Part shown: positions 47,467-60,420 of the stretch, in pieces
Numbering within the stretch: position 1 is the first letter of the stretch
Layout: every line of letters begins with the position of its first letter
Assembly (NCBI GenBank): GCA_013396655.1
Contig: WBMV01005979.1
Span: forward strand, 303,744-367,743
Reading direction: 5' to 3'
Length of the DNA stretch: 64,000 nt
DNA from: Campylorhamphus procurvoides
Taxonomy: Eukaryota; Chordata; Aves; Passeriformes; Dendrocolaptidae
Notes under the pieces: generated by a model
Databases searched by the model: none
The model's input: the letters and a program-made list of their open reading frames with translations, nothing else
What the model was told of the DNA's origin: nothing
Program-made: the position numbers and the translations under genes

Positions 47467-48618
47467 TGCCATTTTACTACTAGAGAAAAAAAGAAAGTTA
47501 AAAAAAAAGAAAAAAAAGATTTCTAGCCTGTTTTCTCATCCATTTAATTCTCCATTTTCCAATTTTATATGGGATCCTAATGATACAATTATGAGATATG
47601 AAATAATAGTGGATAGATTTCTGTCACCCCAAGGGGAAAATGTCAATGCCCTAATTAGAAGTTCGTTGATGCATTTCCTTATGTTCAGAATTGTCCCACA
47701 TAAACTTTCAGAATATTTTGGTTTGCAAAACCATGTAAATAAATAATATTTCCTGAGGTCATTTATTAGTCAAGAGATAGAATGTTTCAGGGTAATGAAA
47801 TATGAGATTCTGTGTAGTTTTAAATTTTTTCTGCAATGTCTCTAGGTTAATTTGAATGTGCCAGGGCTGCAGACCTGGAATACTTGATGTTACTCTATTT
47901 TTCACCTTAAGTAGTATCTAAGCACTGGACAAAATGGGCTGATATGTCATATTGATTGTGTGTCATAATGACACTTCTCTAAGCATCAAAGGTACATATT
48001 GAAGTTTTCTGGGCATGGATGATGAGATGAATAGCCTTCAGGACTTCTGGACTTTAAATTTGGCATTCATATTTGAATATGTACAAACCATGTCACACAT
48101 GCCACCAAGGCTAATTGGCTTATGAATTCTCACTTGGAGATAATTTATGTCCAATTTAAACAGCTTTCTTTTTTCCTTTCTTTCTTTTTTTTTCCAGTGA
48201 CAGTCAGCAACAGACAGTTAGAAAGAAAATGGATTCACAAAATGTAGAAGACTTAAATTTTACCATATAACGTGTTTCATAAGTCCTGAAGTTTAAGCCT
48301 TAATGATGCGCCATCTCCTTGCTCCTTTTTTTTAATTCATTACTTTTCCTAATTTATTATGTCCTAATTTTATTTAAGTGTCTGATCCATAACCTGAGTA
48401 CAAACTGAAGGGCAAGCCAAATATTTCTCCTTCTCTGTAACATATCAAAAGGGGAACGAAGTTAAAAGAAACAGGAAAAGGCATAAGAGGCCTGAATTAA
48501 TTTACCTCTACCCCAAGTTTACATACCTTATTGGTTTCACATAACCTCAATAAACAAGGCACTTGGGCTCAACCAAAAAATTATTCAGAGAGGGATAATC
48601 ACATCAGAGTTAACCTGA
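47467..48618. other. Unique DNA, no gene
   Basis: AT-rich with no feature recognised, apart from the purine tract next to the gap and a short TTTC tract near 48168-48196. Confidence 0.5.
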
Positions 48619-49888
48619 TGTGATGTTAAGCACCTATGTTAAGGCAACTGTATACCATGCTCACAGCCTAGGGGCTTGGTGTGGTTGCCCTTACTTAGAT
48701 GTGGTTTCAAATGCCATGGTCAGCCAGGATGGGTAAGGAGTACAAGTAGATCTGACATTAGACTTATGTGGTGGTGCATTCCTCCCTGCCTTGGGCTGCA
48801 CTATGATCTCAGAAAAGCTCATTAGGCCTTGGCCTTGACAAACAGCACCTGGGTTAAGCTTGTCTTAAGCTTGTCACAGTTTTCTCCCAGGAACTTATGC
48901 TGGCTAACAAGCTCCTGGTTTTCTATAAACAGGTTTGAAAATTTAGATTTCTTGCCTGAATAACAACTGGAAGGTTTCTTGTTTTGAACTTTCAAAGGAA
49001 GTTACTGACCTAAATTGTGTCAGGATAGAAAATTACTATGACTGTAGCAAACTCTCCTGTGACCCTATAAACAGCAATCCTAAGTGAGGTGCCTTGAGTT
49101 CCTCCGGACAACAGCAGGCTGTGACCAGCAATCTCCCTTTGAGTGGAACATCTCTCAGAGCTAGCGGACTCTTAAGTTTGTTAATCTTGGAGGATTGCTG
49201 AATGACAATGATGGATCCTGGGTTGATATCCCCACTCCTTGAGGGTCAACCCTTTGCCTGTTGAGAAAATGCAAAGGTATCCAACATGAGTAATTCAGTG
49301 AATTTGAGGGGAATTATTCACAGGTGCACCTCATGCATGTTCTTTTAGGTCTGTGCATGTGTGAGCATGAATATGCTATAGCAAATGTGCTATGAATTTC
49401 CGTCTCTTATATTCTTAATTAAATTAGATTCATAACTATGTTAGGCGTATAAGTGAGCTTATATAAGCACGATTGTGCTGATAGTAAATTCTGTAGAATA
49501 CTTTGTTAAATTGTTGAAGCTATTGAGTCAGTGCTATTAAGTTAAAGTGTTGTTAAAATCTTTAGGTCTAAATTTGTGTTTGAGTCTGGAGCTAAGTTTA
49601 ACAAGCAGGTCCACACTGAAACCTGTGATTTAATGGGAGGGTCTCCCTTAGTCTTTTTATCCTTACATTTTCCTATCCTTATTAATTTTCAATTCTTAGC
49701 CTCCATGTAGATCATTTTAGGCTAATTTTAATTTTGAACTGATTGACTTTAGATTTTAGTCTGATTTCTCCCTGTATCTTTTAACCAACTAGTAAATAGT
49801 AGAGTGAACCTTGCTAACAAACTGTCACACTTTCACTTTAATATTAAACCTGCTTTTGCCTATACCTTGTCCTGTGACTTCTTTAGCA
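48619..49888 (+). mobile_element. Probable LTR of an endogenous retrovirus
   Basis: The stretch from about 48800 to 49890 matches, by remembered pattern, a long avian LTR. Landmarks are ACAAGCTCCTGGTTTTC (48908-48924), TTGATATCCCCACTCCTTGA (49224-49243), GGGGAATTATTCACAGGTGC (49309-49328), TTTAATGGGAGGGTCTCCCT (49630-49649) and CACTTTAATATTAAACCTGC near 49834-49853. ATTAAA at 49843-49848 would be the polyadenylation signal. Candidate edges are TG at 48619 and CA at 49888, flanked by ACCTGA (48613-48618) and ACCTAA (49889-49894), a possible 6-bp duplication with one mismatch. The edges are less secure than the core, and the true right end could be near 49911. No viral coding sequence is attached. 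Confidence 0.6.
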
Positions 49889-50662
49889 ACCTAAACCAGT
49901 CATTTGTGACAAGTTATAGGAAAAAAATGCCTTCAGGATCAGCAGCTGGAGGCCAGATGAGTTCCCTGAAGACATCTCAAATTGTTTTGCAGCTACTATA
50001 GCTAGAATCTAACAATGTCATCTTTCATCTACTGCACTAGAGGTGGGATTCAGCTGCCCAGTGTAGCTGCTTTAACCATTTTGTCTTCTCTAAAGCAACC
50101 TGCATAGCCTCTAGTTCCCATGGAGGAATATGGATGTCCCATAGAGCCTTTGTCAAGTCTGCAAGTCCTAGGAAGATGTCTCAGTTTCCACAGATGATCA
50201 CCAGTTTGTCATGGGTCCCATGGGGTGCTGGATGTCTTCCAGAGACCCTAAAGCATCTGAAATAGCAATGCATACTTCAGTGTAAGTAACTAAATCAAAT
50301 ACTTTTCTCCAGTAGGACTGCAAGAAGCCGCAATGTGCCCAGTATCTCAAAGGATATCTTATGGACATCAAGCCAGGGCCATAAGCCATGCTTAAAATGG
50401 CTGAATGGTCATAGTTAGTTAGTGCCACTAATTAAGGACCTGAATTATGGAGGGAAAAACACATCTGAAATATCTATGCTTATGAAACACTGATTTTTAA
50501 CACCTTTTCTTGTTCTGAATTAAAACTCGAAAGTCTTTATGAAATAGATTGTATAAAATAATACAGAATTTAAAAGATACATTTGTCAAAATTACCAGAA
50601 GGTTCATGGAAATGCTATCAGTCTACTGAACTATATACAGTCGGGGTTTTTTCAGAGCCCCC

Positions 50663-50692
50663 TTTTTTTTTTTGTATGTGTGTGTGTGTGTG
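50663..50692. repeat. T11 run and (TG)8 microsatellite
   Basis: Eleven T at 50663-50673, then GTA and eight TG units at 50677-50692. A likely length polymorphism. Confidence 0.85.
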
Positions 50693-53600
50693 TAGTTCAG
50701 AGTTCAAATGCATTCACTGTCACTGTTCCTCCTGGGAAATATAGCTGTAATGCTTTTTATTCCCATTATATTAACTTTTCTGGACCTTCTGACAGGTATT
50801 GTGGTCTATTTTTCATAGTTGCTGAACCCAGTGTGCAGAGTTCTGCTCAGAAATGGTAACTTGCTCATACATATTTTGCCTTCATTAAATCTTTAAGTTA
50901 ACATGTAGAGTCATACTTAGAAAAAAATTGGAAGTTTGTAAAAATCTTGACAGGCATGGAATAATGAAGTGAATGCAGAAGGAAAAGAGCCTGATTACTT
51001 TGTAAAGTGACCTTCAGCAGCACATAACTAAATGTACATTTATCTACTCTAAATTAAAAGGAAAGAAAAATGACTAGTTAAATACTCCACTGAAGAGTGT
51101 TCAAATAATTCAATCATGGACAATAGTATTCATCTGTACATTGTCTTCATAGACAGAAAAGCACCCTTTGACTACATTCTCACTTTTCTTAAATCCATGC
51201 AATGAACCATGTCTGCCTTTCACACCAGCATGATCAGTTGGTAATCAGTGTTCGGTAATCTTCTGGACGGCTAGTTAGCTCCCATTACACAGGCAATGTT
51301 TGAACTCAGGAGAAGCTCTGTTTTCCGTGGCCAGTGTCAGCCATGCAGATCCTGCTAGAAGTGGTTGAGTAACAAGGAAAGAGAGGAACGTGTGCTTAAA
51401 GCACTGATTCCTTTCCCCAAACCAGTTACAAATCCCAGTTCCATTTTTCCCATTTCTTGGAAAACCTCTGCTTGAGTTAGAGTCAGGAAGTCATTCCTCT
51501 TGCCCTGTTAACAACCACAGGATTAGAATTTTTTTCAGGCTAACGTGCTATTTTGGCATCTTAAAGAAGGACAGAGACCATGTGTTCAGGAAACAGGGAA
51601 AAACTCCTGATAAACACAGTTCCATAAAAATCAGAATACAGTAGCTGGCGTGTCATCTTGACTTCCAAAGTAAATCTACACTGTAACCCACCCTTTCGAC
51701 TTTGATGTGACCAAGTAGGTAAAGTACCACTGCACATAATATATATTTCTTCTAAATCCAGGCAAAGATTTCTGCCCATTTGAGCTTCAAGTCATCTCTT
51801 TTGCTAGAGAAAATCATAATGCGATGTCTGCATTGCTATGGCAAGTTAAGGAAAAAGATTGATAAAGATTTGTGAAAACCTAAAAGAAATTTCATACATC
51901 ACTGACGACATGGAAAACTGAAAATAAAAGAGACTGGGGTTATATTTCTTTTTAATAATATCAGTCAGGAATGTTCCAGTCAGTGGTCTGAACACCATGG
52001 ATGAGGACAGATTTACCACTTCACTTCACTGAATAATAATTTCAAAGCTTAGCAAAATCTTGGTAAGAGGAGATGGTGAAGCTTAAACTTCCTGTCAACA
52101 GAACAAACTAAACAAATAATGTGTTTTGATAAAATAGCTACATGATCCTTGAGCTGGAATATCTAAATGAGACAAATGGTTTTAAAGGAAGGGTGAAAGG
52201 TGTTTGTAAAGAGTCAGCGATACCAAATAGATTCATCTGCAGTTTTGCTCTCACATAAAAGAGCAGGGGCAAAGCTGGGTGACACCGACAGCCTTGTAAA
52301 ATCTGTATAATGGGCACAGCAGTAAAGTCTGTTAGTAAAGATGTAGGTAGCCTTTTAACTTGGTAAAAAAACCAAAAGTGTGTAAACAATACTGTAACCT
52401 CACTCAATTCCCAAATGGTTGCTTAGGAATGAATGCTCAGAGTGTAATATGGGCCTAATTTCTTTTTATCCAGGGTGAGGTTTTATGATCGGCTTATGCA
52501 AAACTACTGAAGTTTATGTTACTACTGAAAGAGTATTCTGCCTTCTTCCTCCCCTATGCTTAATTATACCTGCCCCACATAATGCTGCCAGCTGTCAATG
52601 TCACGAGTTCTGCTCAGTTCCTTGATCCTGCTCATAACCAGTCCTGAAAAAAAACGACCAAGTATCTAATGGATCTACCATGGATCTACTGGATCTCATA
52701 ACTGAGGAGCTTTGTAATTGCTGCTGGGGATAAAAGGGAGGATGTGAGAATGCAGAACCCTTACAGTGGGAATATGGTCTCAAGCAGTGAAACTACATTT
52801 TATTTCAGAATTAATTTATCATCAACTATTGTATGCAACAACAACACAGAGATATTCCACATTTGGATTCTTAACATTACTCTGGATTTGATTGCTTTTC
52901 TTTCACTGAATGTTCTTTCTGTTTTCAGACTGAACAAAGAAAACTTATAAAGAGGGAGATAACTAATATACAAAACATGACAAAAGCATTTTATATTAGA
53001 TTTATGGATTTTTGAGGCTTTGCAAACATTTTCACAAAAAAAATTTGAATGCCTAAGTATTTGTGAATTAACAGCACTATGATAGAGCAGAATGAATGCC
53101 ATTTTATTTCTTTGTGTTCATTGTCCTTAATTTTTCATTGTTCTTCATGTTTATGTTACACAAACATGTTCTGCAGAAATGTGGAATGATTAACAGAAGT
53201 AGTTAGTGGAAATAGGGTTGAAGTTTTATATCAGCTTCAGGCTATAAGAACAAATGAAAATAGGCAATGGAACACAATTCTATGGAAAAGAAAAAAGTAA
53301 ATTTATAAAAGAATATGCTATGGACATTCTTGTAGCCTTAACTAACATAATGTACAGGTCTGTTAAGGTAGAAGATCAAAAGTGTGCTTATTGCTGGATA
53401 TCACAGGAATTCATATGGAAATGCTACAACAAGAACTATATACCTGTAGCATTAAAATACAGTATATAACAACAGATTATTATTGACATTTGGAGTAATT
53501 CTTTCAAAACTGTATTCACATGGTCACCTTGCAGAGCTTGCACAGTATTTGTTGGGGGCTTCAAACTTTCAGTGACATTCATAGAGCTATTTGTGCTAGA

Positions 53601-56600
53601 AAAAACTTATTGTGAGGTACCCGGTTTGGAATGCTATCACCTTCTTAAATATAAATACAGTGTCAGACAGTAATGAAGTCTTCCCACTGTACCAGTGAAA
53701 ACCAGAGCCTCCCTCTGAACAACAAAGGAAGTTTTAGACTATCTCCCAATGGCACAAGTTGGAATAAATTTTGATTAATATTTTACTTATCTTTTTCCTC
53801 TGTTTTGATTTCATAGAAAGATAAATTTGAGAGTGTCTGAAGCCAGTAGAGACATCTCATTGTGAGACCAGCTTGAGTTTTGTCATGAACCCGTTCTTAA
53901 CCTTTATTTCCTCATTTAATTTATTTGCTTTCAGTAATTTTCCATGGCTTGACAGGAATTAAGGCTTTAAACAATAAAGTAACAGATGTTCAAGGACATG
54001 CTTCTTGCCCCATCAATGCCTTTCCATCAATGGAAGTGTTTGCATAGATATGATATGTGTAAATGCAAGAGAGATATAGTTGAGAAAATAAGCTGAGAGA
54101 TGAAGATGGTTCACTTTAAACTTTCATAGACCTGATTATTCCTAACAGTCATGTAAGTACCTGGGAGACTCGCTGAGATTAAGTGTGAAGGTTCATCTCA
54201 AAGGTTATCATGCTAAAAATAACCTTTGAAATGCTGAACAGTTGTAACAACAGAGAAAGCTGTCACTGGCTGTGTCACAGAGCAGCTACAGTAGTCCTTT
54301 TGAAAGCTAAAGATAGCCCCACTGACCATTGCAGCCAACTGCCTCAGATCCTGAGCTTGGAGAGAGGGCAGCCCAAGAGGTGGCCACAGGCAGCTGCAGT
54401 TCTACAGGTGCTAAAAAAAAATAAACTAGAGTGTTCTTTGTTAAAATTCTTGCTTAAAACCCAATCTCTTAAAACAGTCAGTTTAACATGAAAATTGCAA
54501 AAAGATGTCATGAAACGTCTGAAAACAGAAAGTAGACAGCAGGGTCTACTTTTCCTAAATGAGAAAGAAATACACAAAATTGCATTAGACACTCTGTCAG
54601 AGAAACAGTCCTCAGGATAGCCTCGAGCACTGGCAGTATGGCAAATAGCAGTGGGTGAGGTGTGTGTGGCTGTGTGCTTTAAGGGAATCATGCCTAGTAA
54701 TGGTGACCCCCAGAGAGGCTAATAAGACCAGGTGAAGAGAAAGACAGGGGGAAAAAAATTAAACCCAGACATCCTTTCTATTGTTGTGAGAGGGCAAAAG
54801 AGTATGGTGCTGCTGGAGGCATTTCATGCATTATGCAAGTGCCCACAGCTGCCCAGCTCCTCCAGAGCCTCAGTATGATTAGCACCAGTGTAACTAATGA
54901 TGCCAAATGTATAATGAGTGGGTGAGGGATGAGAAGCAGGCTTAGTCACTGATCTAAAGTATTATAGAGCTTTTCTACAGAAACAAAATGGATAATCGGA
55001 GAAGGACATCCCTACACACTGAAAGTTACAAACCTGCTCCCTAGAACTCTTGTCCATGAGCTTCACGGCACTGTTTCCTGGTGGATCTCAGCACTAATGT
55101 TTGCTGAGCAATGCTGGGCGAGCCGTGGAGGGCCAGAGGTGGGAATGATGTCAGGGCAGTGGAGGAGTGTCCGAAGAATAGTGACACAAAGGTGCAATGT
55201 TTCTGAAGGACAGTCATGGGATGCTGAGGAGGGCTCAGCCTGATGATGAAACTATTTGTATTTCTCAAAAAGCCTGTAAGACAGTCCCTGGCGATTTCTG
55301 CTCTCTGGGAGTGTTTGAGGAGCTGCATTCATCCAGAGGGCCCAGTGGAAAACTCTAGTTTTCTCCCTTCCTCCTTCAGCACAGGCTCATAAATCCTCAC
55401 CTATAGTGGGAGGAAACGCTCCAACATCTGCATGCTGCTGCCTCTGGAGCAGCCTTTACATTGTCTGGGAATCCTTATCCTAATTCCCAAAAATGTGATT
55501 GATTTTTCTGTATTCCTGTGCTCCCCAGATCACTCTGGAAGGACGACATGGCATCAGTACTAAATTCCGCAAGGGCTTGAGAGGTCTAACTGGCAATACA
55601 AAAAGTGATGCCTCAGAAGTCTGCTTTAAAATAAATAAAAGCAGGATTTCACTAAGGTAAACAGGAATCCACTAGCAGGCATTTACTTTATCTGCAACTG
55701 GTGATATAACTCAAGAATGATACCTTCTTTATTTGTTTGGGGTTTTTTTCCATATAAATGCTGAAAATACATTATGAGGAATGTGTTCTGTTTGCAAAAA
55801 TTGCTTTAGATTAAGAACTTGCTTTTGCACAGCTCTAAGGCATGACAGATCACCAACCAGCATATGTAAGTGGGACAGTCTGGGGAGAAACTGCAGCAGC
55901 AGCTCTTCCATTGTCCAATTTCTCCCTACTCACAGCTCTAAAGTACTGCTCCTCTAAAGTAACCCCCCATCCTGCTTTAAAGTACTTCTATGCTTCATTG
56001 TCTGTCTTAGCAGCCCCTCAAGCTTCTATGATCTAAAATAATCTGCCAGATGACAACTAGCCATTTCATAGACATAAGGAAAAAAGAATTTCTTCCATCC
56101 CTTTAAACCAATTGCCTTTATAGCTCTGATTTCTGTGGTGATTGAAGTGGACTTGGTGACTCAGAACAAAGTAAACAGATATGTTTGGGAAAGCTTTTAA
56201 ACTACTTGGCACCAAATCACCTTGTGCCACACAGAGAATATTTTTTTTCACATTTACAGACTTCTGATGCATGTGAAGCACTGGCTTTCACATGTCTCTT
56301 TCAGATACAGTTGGTGGTGTGGTGGTATGTGTGACCTTAGACATCTGGACTAGCTGTCAGCCAGAACCTTTAGAGTTTGTAGCACCATACTGAGGCACTT
56401 TCACATCAGATGGAGAGGAAAATATTCCCAGATATTGGCTCTCTCCCAAAACCAGTACTTCCCTTGGATCACACCTCATGCAAAGCTCTGTGTGAGCTGA
56501 AGAGAAGGATGGGTTATTGGCACATTTTGCGCAGGCTGTCTGTTGGCTTTATTGTAACCGATGACAGCTCCAGCCTGGAGGAAGCATGACTGCATGTTGC

Positions 56601-58229
56601 TTGATGCATATATATACTAATTTGCCTGCTTTTTCAATTTGATTTTGTATTTTCTCATTGAAGAAGGTAAGACAAATAAAAACCATTGACTTCTATATAA
56701 AAAATTATATGCCATTTGCAGGTAGTCCCACCAAAAGAAAAAATAGTGTTCGCATAGAGCACAAAAGAAATGGGTTTTTCATATATAGAGTAGCAATTCA
56801 GATTACTCTTTGAAGGTAAAATCTATTTAATCCCTCTTCCATCCAGAGTTGCTGCAAAAATAAGCCACAAATTGGTGCTAACACTGAACAATATCACTGA
56901 GACTACTCTACAAATTGTCCTCATAAAAAATTTGCACTTAGATCCTGTAGGCTTTTGAAGGAATTGCGGCAAACTTGAGACAGGGCTATCATCTGTCAAG
57001 TAATTCTCTGGGATAAAATTCTTAGATACCTGCTGATTTTAATCAAGCAGAGACCAATATCCCAAGTTAGGCAGCTTGCTAGTAAGCCATCTAATGGTGC
57101 TGCTGAGCATCCACAGAAGATCCCAGTGAGAAAGAACGTGAAAGTTAAGTAAGGTGTCAAGCAGAAACCTAGTATGTGGATGGAAGCAGCCCATGAAACT
57201 TGCAGTGTCTGGCTCATTGCTGTGCTGTAGCAGGGAGAGAGTGGGCTTTTCCTGAGTGGAGCTCAGCTGGGGCACACTGAGTGCAATACCCACCTTGCTA
57301 CTCTGAAAAGCTGATGGAAACCTGGGACAGTGCGATTGCTGAGTGGTTCATCACAAGTCACTCCTGGTCTTCAACACTGCTGTTTCAAATCTCTTTTACA
57401 CACCCTGATGAAATTTGTAAGTTTTTTCAGTCTTTGAGGTGACCGAAAGTCAATGTCCTGACCAGCTAAGAGTAGACTCCTAACTCAACAGATACAAATT
57501 GTGATTGCTGGTAACATACCAGAAGCTTCACTCACCTTCATGAGACCTCCGGACTCATCAGGTTTTGACTGGCTTTATCCTGGGCTGTCTACAGCTTGGC
57601 TATAGCATGTTTTAGCTGCTATCAGCAGTTTCCTAGGGACCAGGTGGCTATTGTCTAATTTCCTTTGCTTTTGCTTTTGCTTAGCTTTGTATAATCATCT
57701 GGTATAACCATAATTTTTATATGGATAGCATTTAACAAGCTGTTACTTTATGTAGAACAAATATTTTTGACCCTAGAAAAATGGTATGGCATAAAGGAAT
57801 GGTACTGTAGCAGAAGCCTTTCCTGAGAGGGACAGAGAGCGCTGTGTGGAGGAATACAGGCATGGAAGTAACCTGCTGTAAACAGGTCATCAGTGGTTAA
57901 CCACCAGTAGTGAAAGAAATGCAGTTCTGAGAACTGAATAAAATGGTTTTAGGGCCAACAAAGAGAACAAGGAAGAAGTACCCAGCATATAAAAAATCTA
58001 ATGTATATGAAATCTAACTTTTCCAGCAGAAAAAGATATATAACAACAGCCCAAAGAGATGACAAGGAGAAACTCCCACCATCAGCATTATACGCTGCTT
58101 GGCAGAGGGCCTGGGATACCGATGACCTGTGACACTGAAGCACAGAACTCTTGCATGCAGGGAGAGTGGAAGGGGGAACATAGCAGTGGAAAAGGGGCCA
58201 GTGATTAGGAGGGGTATTTAAAACAATTT

Positions 58230-58460
58230 AAACTGTGTAATTATTGAAATCCACTTTATAAAGGTGTATCATTCTCTAATTTTTTCATGCAATAATTAGC
58301 TCAAGATTTATAATAATTCACTGATTAGATAGTTAAAATTTCAATTACGCTAAAAATAAATCATCAGCTTTGTTCAAAAGTTGTGTATCTTTCTGCCTAT
58401 AACAAGATTTTGAATGTATCAATGACTTTCACTGCAGGATTGCAGTTGTGTAGTTGTTAG
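58230..58460. other. Candidate conserved non-coding block
   Basis: This is the densest homeodomain-motif patch in the window: TAATTATTG (58238-58246), CAATAATTAGC, ATAATAATTCACTGATTAG and TTCAATTACGC lie within about 110 bases. It has no simple-repeat structure and no open frame. The texture is that of vertebrate developmental enhancers, but conservation cannot be tested here. Confidence 0.25.
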
Positions 58461-60388
58461 TAAGTGAGGAATTAGATTACAAGCCAAAGAAGAATTGTGG
58501 ATGGGATTTGCACCCTCAAAGCTGCAAGTGTTTTTTAATTTTTTTTTTTTAAAGTGTGAGATTATAAATGGGACTTCAAGGAACATAAATTTTTGAAGTA
58601 CAGTGGTTTGGTGCAGGTTAACAATGGAAAAATGCCTTTGTCCAACAACAAGACTTTCAGAATGTAGCCCTGAAAAACTATCTTGTGTCCTGTAAGGCTG
58701 ACAGTGCGTTGCTCAGTACAGAATGACTTAGTAATGGAGGGCAATGAAAATTAAATTAAGAAAAAGAGGAACATGGAGCATGAATGCAGTAAAATTACCT
58801 TGATTTTACTATTCACTTCCTGCTTAAGGACTATACAGTGATTCAGACAAATGCATCAGAATCTACAGAAGTATCTTCTACTCCCAACACAGCCAAGGGC
58901 CCCTAATCAAGTGTCGCTAGCTCTAGGATTGCTTTAAGAGATGATATTAGAAAGGGATCTTTCCCATCTCAGGTGAGTGCTGTGATTGCAGCTTTTCAAG
59001 CTGCTCTTGAAAAACTTTTCCATAACTCTTTTTTTTGTGCATTTGTTTATTACTTTTATTGGCTCAGTTTCATTCAGCATCAGAAAAATAAACATATTTC
59101 AAGACTTCAAGATGTTTTGTTTTCCATCTTTCCTGAAATCCAGTGCCAACCTCAATTTTCTGCTACAGGTTGACTAACTCACAGTGAGGAACAGAAGTAA
59201 AAATGTGACATAATGTGACATTATGATGGGAGGAGTAGGATATGATGGAAGAATTTTAATTTCCTAGTCCAGGGGATCCACATCAGAAGTACTTCGCTTC
59301 TGAGGCCATTATTAGCAGCTCTTCTTCCCAAAAGAGTTTGCTCTGGAGTAGGAACCCCTCCCTCCGGAACCAGAAGCACAAGTTTCTGCCATTTGGGCTG
59401 ATGACATGGCATAATTAGTTGGCACATATGAAGAACTTATTGTTAAAGTGGTGAGTTGCTCTGGCAGCCAGCTATAGAGATGTGGTACCAAAGACTCCAT
59501 GCTCCATATACACTATTGACATCACTAACATAATTTGGTTGTTGTCAGAAGAGATAATGTCAATGATGATGTCAAATCTTTTTTGTCATATACTTTAGTA
59601 TAGGCTTCACAACTGTTTCTTTGTTGGCAGTATCACTTAGCAGGAAGAAGAATACATGGCAGAATGACAACAACAGTCATCTCTGGCAAGAACAAGTGGC
59701 TTTAAAAACATTCTTCAGGCAATGTACATTCAGAGGGATTATTCTGTAATGCAAACAATTTGCTTGCAAGCACTGTAATGATGACTCTTACTGTGAAGAA
59801 TAGCTTTGCTGTGTGCCCTTCTTTGGCAGTGTGGGGAGGATCTATGAGGTCATGCATAATTACTATGCACCCCACTGGGTGTCCACTACTAGCACTTCCA
59901 TGTGCACTGTGCACAGTCTGTAACATAACATGTAGAAGAAAAAATAGGATTGGCTTTTTATAAGTCTTTTACTTTGTGCGACAGCAGATGTCCAAGGTTT
60001 TAAATAAGTGCACTGTGAAAACAGAAAATGAAAACAGCTTGGATGACTTCATAAGAGGTTGCAGGATGAAGTGTCTTTATTTCCTTTCATGCCAAAGTAT
60101 GTAAGTATATTAAGAAGGGCTAAATATTAGCATATTGTTGTCCAGTAGGGACATTAATTGCCAATAAAAAATCTTTGCTTGCCTAGAACCGAAACAGATG
60201 GAGGTATTTATGATTGATTAGACAGCTATGCGGTAATGATCCTAAAAAAATTACAAGTTGTCTTAGAGACTAATGCCAGAAATGTACTAAAACAGAGGGA
60301 AAAAAAGAGGGAAGGTTTGAAATTCAAAAAATCTGTGGGATGGTACTAAACCTGCTGAGAATCCATGGAGTTGATTCCCCACGTGCAG

Positions 60389-60420
60389 AAGCCATTTACC
60401 TTGCTTCCCGTTGTAGTGGA
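60389..60420. repeat. Short match to 46648-46679
   Basis: Second member of the pair described at 46648. It lies inside the 157-codon minus-strand frame, which supports reading that frame as non-genic. Confidence 0.35.

Noticed and set aside
52138..52407. 89-codon minus-strand frame with a hydrophobic stretch
   Set aside because: Looks faintly protein-like, but there is no convincing acceptor and no domain that I recognise.
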